This document shows, piece after piece, positions 57,875 through 64,000 of a DNA stretch of 64,000 nt. Source of the DNA: Lentinula raphanica (taxonomy: Eukaryota > Basidiomycota > Agaricomycetes > Agaricales > Omphalotaceae); contig JANVFP010000012.1 of the NCBI GenBank assembly GCA_027919835.1, positions 186,001 to 250,000 of the forward strand, written 5' to 3'. A program made the translations under genes and the position numbers. Every line of letters starts with the position of its first letter. Position 1 is the first letter of the stretch. The notes below the pieces were generated by a model that did no database searches, was not told where the DNA came from, and saw only the letters and a program-made list of their open reading frames with translations.

Positions 57875-59667
57875 TTAGGCTTTTGAGCCCGAACTCGCGC
57901 TGGAAATGGCCACCTTTGGTGCATGCTCTTTGTCGACATGAAAGCTCGGGTCGATCACCACAGACTTCCTCTTACGCATACCACGACGACTTTCAGTGGG
58001 ATATTCACACTTAAGCGACCGTCTACGGCATTGGCTGCAAGTGTTGGGGGAGGAAAGAGGGGCGATTAGAGTCCAACTTGGAAAGACGAGAACGAAAGGT
58101 AGGTAACTCACTTGCAAGTACGATCCGCACTGTTCGGGTCTTGAGGACCACAAGCAATCTTACGCCCGCTGCAAGAGAGTGAAGAATCAGTATCATGAGG
58201 TTGTTTGAAATTGTGAGAGAGAATGGGGACAAAGCGTATCCGATAGGACATCGAGTCAGAAGGCTGATGAAACCGTCACTTACCGACAGAAGAAACAAGC
58301 TAAAGCTAGACTTTTCTTGTCGTTTTGAGAACTAGCCGGACGCGATTTCAGAACTTTAGGAGCTGAAGGGGGTGGGGTAGGCTTTGCTAAAGGAATCTTT
58401 CCATACACGTAATTACGAGTAGAACCGTTTGCGCTGAGAGTGGAATTCTGGAGTTCTTCGGAAGGATTGCGACGCCGCTTTCGCTTGACTGACGGCTTGG
58501 GAAGTACAGTCCTAGAAGAAGACTCCCCACTAGAGTCATCTGCTAGAGGTTCAGAGTCTGATTGATTATCCAAGGGCAGAGGAGGCAGAGTCAATTGCTC
58601 TGTGGGTGTTACCATCGAAACGGGAGACAAGGCAGATGGCAAAACAGGAAGAGGCGGACTCGGACTCGCAGGAGCATGTGGGATAATTGCCTCTGGGGAA
58701 AGCGAATACATGTGAGAATGATGCGTTTCCATTGGAGAAAACAGAGATTCGGTCAACTCGGAAGGACTCCTAAGAAAATTCATCGGAGGGGATTCCAGCC
58801 GAAGCATGTCGGGCGAATGCAAATTTCTGGAAGGATGAGCAGAAATCGGTGAAACAGGCATAAGGTTGTCATGCTGGAGGACAGCTAGGTCAGGATGCAC
58901 CTGTCGTAGGAACGAAATAAGGATTAGTGTAGCGATAAAAAAATCTAGAAGTTTCTATGTACCTGCTGATTCGCTGAAGTATAGAATGAAGAGGCTCCAA
59001 AATCGGGAGGAACTTGGACGACCTCCTGAGGTCCAGGGACAGATCCAGGAAGTGAGCTGTATTCGTTCTCCAAAGGAATACTGCCACAAGAGCTAGGGTC
59101 GAGCGTATATTGAAAAGGCGCGTGACTAGAAGAGGATCCATATGATGGATAACCATGACTCCCCTCTGGGACATCAACGACGTTTGTCGCATGAACCGCA
59201 TGAACAGGTGATGTGGGAGAGGGGTAAGCATTGAAGGTGCCGTGGTTAGCGCTCAAGCTAAACGCTGCGCTACCGTGAAAGTCACGATAATCATTGCCAA
59301 GTATCGTCCACTGCTGGGGCTGGTGCGCAGCCTTTGCCTCCGGGAAGGTTGCAAAGAACCGCTCGTCGTCCTCTCTCAAAAACTGCGCAAAGGAGTTTGA
59401 TTCGTGCTCTTGCTGCAATAAAGAAGAGAAAAATGATGAGAATGAACAGAACGAGAGAATCAGAAGACATACAGAGTAAACAGATTGACGCGTCTGCAGT
59501 TGAGAAGATGTCGACTCGTGATGTGTATCATCCACGGCAGTCGAATGGACTGTTTGCTGGAATGGGTGGTTCATAGAGAGATAGGAGTCGTATGGGGAGT
59601 GCATGAGCTGGCTATGGTACGAGTAGTAGTCGTCAGAGGACTGCTGGTTGGAGGGACGAGTTGCCAT
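57875..59667 (-). CDS. Zn(II)2Cys6 transcription factor with C-terminal zinc cluster
   Basis: Binuclear zinc-cluster DNA-binding protein, a fungus-specific class. The start at 59667 is MATRPSNQQSSDDYYSYHSQ; the N-terminal half is Ser/His/Tyr-rich and probably disordered (activation-type), after an intron near 59420-59480. The middle is Pro/Ser-rich. A basic run KPSVKRKRRRNP precedes the cluster. The cluster crosses two introns: LALACFFCR, then GRKIACG...CK, then QCRRRSLKCEYP, giving the six cysteines. A short basic tail follows (RRGMRKRKSVV), stop at 57875. Unlike typical family members the cluster is at the C-terminus and no middle regulatory domain is seen. Target genes cannot be inferred. 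Confidence 0.88.
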
Positions 59668-60277
59668 CTAGAATGTAAGAAAGAGAGGATGGTCAAAAAG
59701 AGAAGAAAGGTGCGCGGCGCCATTGATTTTGATCTCAATACAACTTATTCATGTGTCAACAACCACCCACAACCTTATCAGCTACCATTTTCTCAACAAA
59801 GCATTTTTTTTCTCTCTGTTTTTTCTATTCTTTTTCGCATCGATTGTCCAAAAAACTTACAGTTGTTTATCGCCAAAATCTGGGGAAGGATTTGCCTCCG
59901 TCGTTTTGCTTCCGGTTTTGGAGTGGGTTGATTGTTGATTCGCGAGGAACGTGGAGGCAAGCAGCCGTCAGTGCCGCAACCACCTATTCCTTTTGAAGAG
60001 TGGTTGATAAACTGTTGATATGGTATGATATCCCAAGAAATTCCTACAAAACGTTCACGATAAGGATGAAACCAGTAAGATTGCAGAATTACAAGCTTTT
60101 TTCTCTTCAGCTCTTCATCGAACACGACCTTTTCCGATTTCCGAGTCTCGTCCTTGAGTCTAGTCCGAGTGAGAAGAATTTGTGGCGGGCGTGTCGGGCC
60201 GACGTGAAAAGTTCATGTCGAATGCCATCTTTTACGTAGAACCGTTCAACCACGCCCCAAATACATTCTACACTAAA
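59668..60277. other. Divergent promoter region with pyrimidine tracts
   Basis: About 610 bp between the zinc-cluster factor and the zinc-finger-like gene. A run of T and C at about 59797-59840 (including nine consecutive T) is the only noticeable structure. Minus-strand open stretches are not supported as genes. Confidence 0.45.
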
Positions 60278-61230
60278 ATGTCTCCACATTCACAGCGAAA
60301 ATCTGCAAATCGTCCTACTTTCAACAATGATTCCTGTATGTGTTGACTTGCTCTTTCCATAAGATCATACAGAACATGTACAGACTTCGTTCGTCGCAGC
60401 AATAAATGGTTTTGTACTCTTTGTGGCCAGAGGGCAAGACTCATGTCCTTCCGAGAAGCAAAGAACCATGAAACCAGCTCCAAAGATCATGCCTTGCATG
60501 TAAAAGCACAACTCTCTCAACAGCAGCAGCAGCAACAGCACACGGAATCCCCAGCCTGGGATGAACCCAATATATGGGAAACACAAGGACCGTCAGTCGA
60601 AGCTTGGCTTACTCCTACAACAGAGGACGTCCGACTCATGACCAAAGAGCAGCTACGAACTAAGGAGCACCAATACTTTGCCGATCAGGTCGATGATATG
60701 GTTCCCTTCTGGATTCGTGGCATCGAGGCCGCTGAACAGGGAGAGGTATTAAAGCTGGAAGAGTTCCTCGATTCACTCGAAACCGATTCATGGCCCCCTC
60801 GTGGTCCTAATCCATGGGCTCATGTCGATCGGTACTCTACTTATGGAGGCAGAGCTGCTCGGGAACCCGAACCTCGTAGCCCTGATGCCGCAAAGTGGAA
60901 CGTTGAATCGATATCATCCATGTCTGCGGATAGCGGTCGAGCAACAGGGAAACTTGCTGATCGCGATGCTGTTCTGCCTGCTTCGTCTTCATATAACATC
61001 CATTCGGACTCTATTCTGGGGAGGAAGTCAGAGTCACTGGTCGAGATCGTCGCTCGTCAGAATGCGGTTGATGATCATCGAAAGCGTGAAATGTATTATT
61101 TTCTTGAGGTCAGCTCACTGTTTGTTTCGGCATAGTTTCTTTGGTTAATGATTAGTCTACTTTACAGCTGCCAACAAACGAGAAGGTGAAGAAGATTGAT
61201 GATCTCATACGTTCTATGAGCTCTTCGTAA
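60278..61230 (+). CDS. C2H2/U1-like zinc-finger protein, function unknown
   Basis: Start MSPHSQRKSANRPTFNNDS; a short intron (about 60337-60381) leads to YFVRRSNKWFCTLCGQRARL and MSFREAKNHETSSKDHAL, which has the spacing of a U1-type C-x2-C...H...H zinc finger (two Cys in CTLC and His in NHE and KDH). A poly-Gln run follows, encoded largely by CAG/CAA (around 60519-60540). Then acidic and helical segments (KLEEFLDSLETDSWPPRGPN), a Ser-rich part, and after another intron LPTNEKVKKIDDLIRSMSSS before the stop at 61230. No larger family recognised; RNA or chromatin binding is possible but unproved. Confidence 0.72.
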
Positions 61231-61679
61231 AGGGACATATACATACATGCTCACGTCTATCTGCCTGTGGCTCTGTCTCGCCGTCTCTCGTACAAAGTAT
61301 GTCGAATGTTACGAATTTGATGTCACTTCGTGTCAATGATGATGTTGTAACTCGGTACCAGTGATATTTCAATCTCTGCGCGCGCTCCTCACCTTGTCAG
61401 TGCCATTCAGGTGCCATTCTTCTCAAAAACACAAGGACGTGTCGCGAATGTTTTCATTCCGAAATGCTGTGTTCCACAAATTGAGATTGGCGGTGAACTG
61501 TATAGTACCGCTGGTACCGCCTAGCCGCATATCCGGTACCAGTGTTATACAGCAATTGTTATTGGAGCTCTTTGGGTAGCATTAAACCGTTCTGCTGCTA
61601 CAAGTATAAAAGGTTTGTGTCAACGATTTACGTCTATTCCCCCATTCACATCAGCACCTTGAATATTCTCCACTTCAGT
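61231..61679. other. Intergenic region upstream of the first WW-domain gene
   Basis: About 450 bp. GGTACC occurs at 61354, 61513 and 61535; two copies sit in the same CGGTACCAGTG context and the middle one in nearly the opposite orientation. A TATA-like box lies at 61605-61611 (separate entry). No coding exon is supported. Confidence 0.5.
61605..61611 (+). promoter_or_regulatory. TATA box of the first WW-domain gene
   Basis: TATAAAA stands about 70 bp before the start codon at 61680, with a C/T-containing stretch between. The position fits a core promoter TATA element. No other TATAAAA is so placed upstream of the other genes I examined. Confidence 0.55.
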
Positions 61680-62748
61680 ATGATGACCCCCGATATTGAC
61701 GAGATACCTCTCCCTCATGGCTGGGTCGAGGAGTTTCACGAGTCCGGGCATCCCTACTACGTGAGTTACTCAGTAGCCCCACAATTCATTTCGGTGTCGA
61801 AAGTCGAGTCGCTGATGTTGGTTTCGGCTTCCTATATTCTAGGTGGATACACTCGCAAACCCCCCACGTTCGATATGGATCCATCCATACGAAGATGAAC
61901 AATATCTCCGACAGCATCCCGAAGATGAAGGCAAGCTTGAAGCCTGGGTAGCTGCTCAGAGATCTCGTTCTCCTTCGCCTGCTCCAGATAGCAGATCAGC
62001 ATCGTACGCTACTACAGACGTTAAGGTACCCATCGCGGCTGAAGGTAGTGCGCAAGAGTATTATAGTACTAGCACTCGCCATGCTGTGGATCATTCTGAA
62101 GCTGCGATGATGAATGGGCCGCGTACTTTGGGTGACAGGGGTTTACCTAGAGAAAGAGGTATGCCCGGTGGTGTAGGTGTAGGTGAAAGAGGATTAGTGG
62201 GAGGTCTCCTTGGCTCTCTTGCAGGGCGCGCGGAGATGGCTGACGAACGCAGAGATGGATATTACGACCCTCGATTTGGGATGGGAGGAGGGCCAGGTAT
62301 GCCGATGATGGATCCTGGTATGAGGGGTTTAGGGATCGTCGATAGACGTCTGGAAAGGGCTATGGTAAATCTACGCTCCCTTGACTGATCGCACAAAACC
62401 TGATCATAAATTGATTTCTTACAGCGCCACCAGGAAAAACTTGAATACAGGATGCAACGCCGTCAAGAGAAATTCGACAGACGTATGGATCGCCGATTCG
62501 GTGGAAGATATACCCCGCCTGCGTTGGCTAGACCTGTCTACTACCCCGGTCAGTATTCGATGCAGGGATATGGACCACAGCAATACGGAGGTGGTCAGTA
62601 CTATGCGCCTCCCCCGCCAACTGCTATGCCACATAAGGAAGAGCATCACGGAGGGAAGGTTTTGCCATTCCTCGGAGGCGTAGCTGTTGGTGTGGCAGGA
62701 GACGAGTTGTTCCATCATTTCAAGGATAAGAAGGAGGATAAGGATTGA
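61680..62748 (+). CDS. WW-domain protein (first of tandem pair)
   Basis: The WW domain binds proline-rich peptides. Start MMTPDIDEIPLPHGWVEEFH at 61680; a first intron (about 61760-61841) splits the domain after HPYY and leads to VDTLANPPRSIWIHPYEDEQ, completing W...YYVD...W..P. The middle is Gly/Met-rich (GMPGGVGVGERGLVGGLLG), with ERAMRHQEKLEYRMQRRQEK (basic helix) after a second intron ending TTACAG. The C-terminus is Tyr/Pro/Gln-rich (QYGGGQYYAPPPP) and ends in a Gly-rich hydrophobic segment (VLPFLGGVAVGVAGDELF) with a charged tail. The next gene shares the same N-terminal organisation and intron position, so the two are probable tandem paralogues. Confidence 0.88.
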
Positions 62749-62813
62749 AGATCTGTTTTATAGTATCAAGGCTTACTCTTTGTTCGTACATATTTTTGAA
62801 AACAGCGAAGAAC

Positions 62814-62821
62814 ATGGTAGT
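62814..62821. repeat. Left target-site duplication
   Basis: ATGGTAGT, repeated exactly at 63315-63322 immediately after the element. An 8-bp duplication is typical of hAT elements and occurs in a few other cut-and-paste groups. Confidence 0.75.
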
Positions 62822-63314
62822 AGGACCCCCGGCAGCCCACCAAAATGTTTGCGCCCTCGAAAGCTCACTTTTACCCGAACCAAAAATCAGCCAAAAATCA
62901 CCATTTTAACCCGATTTTGACCCAGGGCTTTCTGAAGACCCCATTTTTACCCGATTTTAGGCTCCAGAGGTAACATGAGCGCTTAAAGGTGCTTGAACGT
63001 CTACAAAATTTGCTCAGTATGTGGCTAATGAACTTTTTCAGAAGATTTGATGTTTTTCAGAAATTGTAATGCCCACCTGGAGCGCAGTGTGAGTATGTGA
63101 GATGAATCTATGTTCTGGTAGCCTCCTGCCAGCCATTTTTACCCGAACGTGCCCTCAGAGCACTGAAAAATACTCATTTTCACCCGAATTTAGAGGCAGA
63201 GATTTCGAAAAATTTGGGCCATTTTTACCCGAACTGGGCGCCGAGTTCTTCTCAAGAGACCCCCCATTTTTACCCGAACGCGAACAGAGGTTTTAGTGGG
63301 CTGCCGGGGGTCCT
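62822..63314. mobile_element. 493-bp non-autonomous DNA transposon (MITE-like)
   Basis: Bounded by perfect 19-bp terminal inverted repeats: AGGACCCCCGGCAGCCCAC at 62822-62840 and its complement at 63296-63314, with four further A/T matches after one mismatch. Flanked by the identical octamer ATGGTAGT on both sides. It contains no open frame resembling a transposase, so it would need a helper in trans. Internally it carries seven direct copies of an ATTTTTACCCGAAC-like motif. The 8-bp duplication favours the hAT superfamily; the terminal sequence does not match the usual CAGNG start, so class is open. A Tc1/mariner reading with a TA duplication is possible but would leave the remaining flanking match unexplained. 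Confidence 0.85.
62867..63280 (+). repeat. Internal ACCCGAAC repeats of the element
   Basis: Seven copies, all in the same orientation, of an (A)TTTTTACCCGA-type motif near 62869, 62903, 62943, 63135, 63175, 63221 and 63267. Three sit in the left third and four in the right third, mostly 34-46 bp apart, with a gap between. This is the arrangement of subterminal transposase-binding repeats in several DNA transposons (inference). Confidence 0.75.
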
Positions 63315-63322
63315 ATGGTAGT
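63315..63322. repeat. Right target-site duplication
   Basis: ATGGTAGT, identical to 62814-62821 and directly following the right terminal repeat. Confidence 0.75.
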
Positions 63323-63435
63323 CCGCATAATCCAGTGCAACGATTTCCATTTAGGGGTATTTCATGACGTGAGCAATATGACATCACTGAGCCGCACCAA
63401 CTTTCCCTCCAACAGCTTTTCAATTTCTTACCACC

Positions 63436-64000
63436 ATGTCCTCTTCAAATAACTATCAGGATTTACCCCTTCCTTATGGCTGGATAGAACAATACCACGA
63501 AGGCCATCGATACTATGTGAGTGATTGTCGCCGGTTTCGAGCACAGATTTGTTCACACAAGGTACAGGTTGATACCAAAGCCAATCCACCTCGATCGATA
63601 TGGGTTCACCCATATGAGGATGAGCAGTACCTGCGCGAGCACCCAGATGTGCGAGAGAAAGTCAGGCCCTCCTCGAGTCAAGGATTGAATAGCAAGAAGC
63701 CGTCATATAATGATGAGGAACGTACTAGGCGGCATTCCTACAACGGAGAGTCGTCGAGAGCGCCCAAAGGTGCAAAGAGAGGATTCTTCGGCAAGGTTAG
63801 TCCTTTCTACCATCTGTGTATGACCCGCTGAGGAATCAATTGACGTTATTTAGCTTAAAGACAAGGCAATTGGGACTAAAGAGGAGCGGGAAGCTGAGAA
63901 AGTTAGAATGGCACAGGTAACACCACAATCTTTGCACTACTAACCTTATTGATGTTCTCAAACATGATGCAGCTTCAGGAGCAAAGACGTCAACAGCGGC
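63436..64000 (+). CDS. WW-domain protein (second of tandem pair), 3' end outside window
   Basis: Start MSSSNNYQDLPLPYGWIEQY at 63436. An intron splits the WW domain after HRYY, exactly as in the previous gene, and the domain resumes VDTKANPPRSIWVHPYEDEQ. A Ser/Arg-rich stretch follows (RRHSYNGESSRAPKGAKRGF), then after a second intron KDKAIGTKEEREAEKVRMAQ and a third exon LQEQRRQQR running into the window edge; this looks like a charged helix. It differs from its neighbour after the domain, where it is basic instead of Gly/Met-rich. Length and end are unknown. Confidence 0.82.

Larger units (their letters stand above)
62749..63435. other. Intergenic region between WW-domain genes, mostly a transposon insertion
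   Basis: About 690 bp. Of these, 62822-63314 form a transposable element with an 8-bp target duplication, listed separately. What remains is about 70 bp after the first gene and about 110 bp before the start of the second. Confidence 0.7.

Noticed and set aside
62820..62823. TA target duplication (Tc1/mariner-type) for the element
   Set aside because: TA is present at both ends, but the full octamer ATGGTAGT matches exactly on both sides, which a 2-bp duplication would leave unexplained.
62867..63280. Short regularly spaced repeats considered as a CRISPR-like array or minisatellite
   Set aside because: Spacing is irregular, copies are only about 14 bases and degenerate, the host is eukaryotic, and the repeats lie wholly inside an element with inverted ends.
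1..64000. tRNA, rRNA and snoRNA genes
   Set aside because: I looked through the intergenic regions for tRNA-like internal box sequences and conserved rRNA blocks and saw none I could support; a tRNAscan or Rfam search would be decisive.

Overview
The window is nuclear DNA of a fungus, most likely a mushroom-forming basidiomycete (Agaricomycotina). Genes are densely packed on both strands, almost all are cut by many introns of about 45-80 bases, and some exons are only 3, 7 or 15 bases long. Gene content is eukaryotic housekeeping plus families typical of Agaricomycetes: a Zn(II)2Cys6 factor with its cluster at the C-terminus, a fungal LCCL membrane protein, and a calycin-like protein. No species can be named from the sequence. 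I see no rRNA, tRNA or CRISPR array. Coordinates of multi-exon genes are spans from start codon to stop codon; exons are given where I worked them out.

Layout. 0.5-3.1 kb: mitochondrial m-AAA protease (+). 3.3-16.4 kb: mostly minus strand, with a Dal5/TNA1-type MFS permease, the urease accessory protein UreD, the septation/mitotic-exit GAP subunit Byr4/Bfa1, the RNA-surveillance protein NRDE2, the plus-strand ribosome factor NIP7 (head-to-head with NRDE2), and a nitrilase. 17-20 kb: Sec39 (+). 20.6-23.1 kb: a disordered protein of unknown function (-). 23.4-23.9 kb: the small rRNA-processing gene CGR1 (+), whose exons are all very short. 24.1-27.8 kb: Vps18 (-). 28.2-29.3 kb: a sedoheptulose-bisphosphatase-like enzyme (+). 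29.5-33.0 kb: a long coiled-coil protein (+). 33.7-36.3 kb: the mitochondrial citrate/oxoglutarate carrier Yhm2 and an Mpv17/PMP22 protein (+). 36.4-45.3 kb: TRAPPC9/Trs120, Rab GDI and a Myb/AT-hook nuclear protein, all minus. 45.5-48.1 kb: methylmalonate-semialdehyde dehydrogenase (+). 48.1-50.1 kb: low-molecular-weight phosphatase (-), sharing a 71-bp promoter with an SH3BGR-type thioredoxin-fold protein (+). 50.3-52.4 kb: seipin (-), sharing a 64-bp promoter with a conserved unknown (+). 52.5-55.0 kb: a secreted unknown (-) and a calycin-like protein (+). 55.3-57.6 kb: LCCL membrane protein (+). 57.9-59.7 kb: zinc-cluster factor (-). 60.3-64 kb: a zinc-finger-like protein and two tandem WW-domain genes (+), the last cut by the window edge.

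How they fit together. Membrane traffic is unusually well represented (Sec39, Vps18, TRAPPC9, Rab GDI), but the genes are not adjacent enough to claim a cluster. The MFS permease next to UreD, with a nitrilase further along, suggests nitrogen-compound use. Several essential genes are arranged in tight divergent pairs.

Most notable observations: (1) an undescribed 493-bp non-autonomous DNA transposon at 62822-63314 between the two WW genes, with perfect 19-bp terminal inverted repeats, a perfect 8-bp target duplication and seven internal ATTTTTACCCGAAC-like repeats; (2) two consecutive 3-base exons in YHM2, the second followed by a GC-AG intron; (3) a 7-base exon and a GC-AG intron in the SHB17-like gene; (4) two GC-AG introns in the phosphatase gene, one splitting the catalytic P-loop; (5) an intron in the coiled-coil gene that, if retained, would encode a hydrophobic tail.
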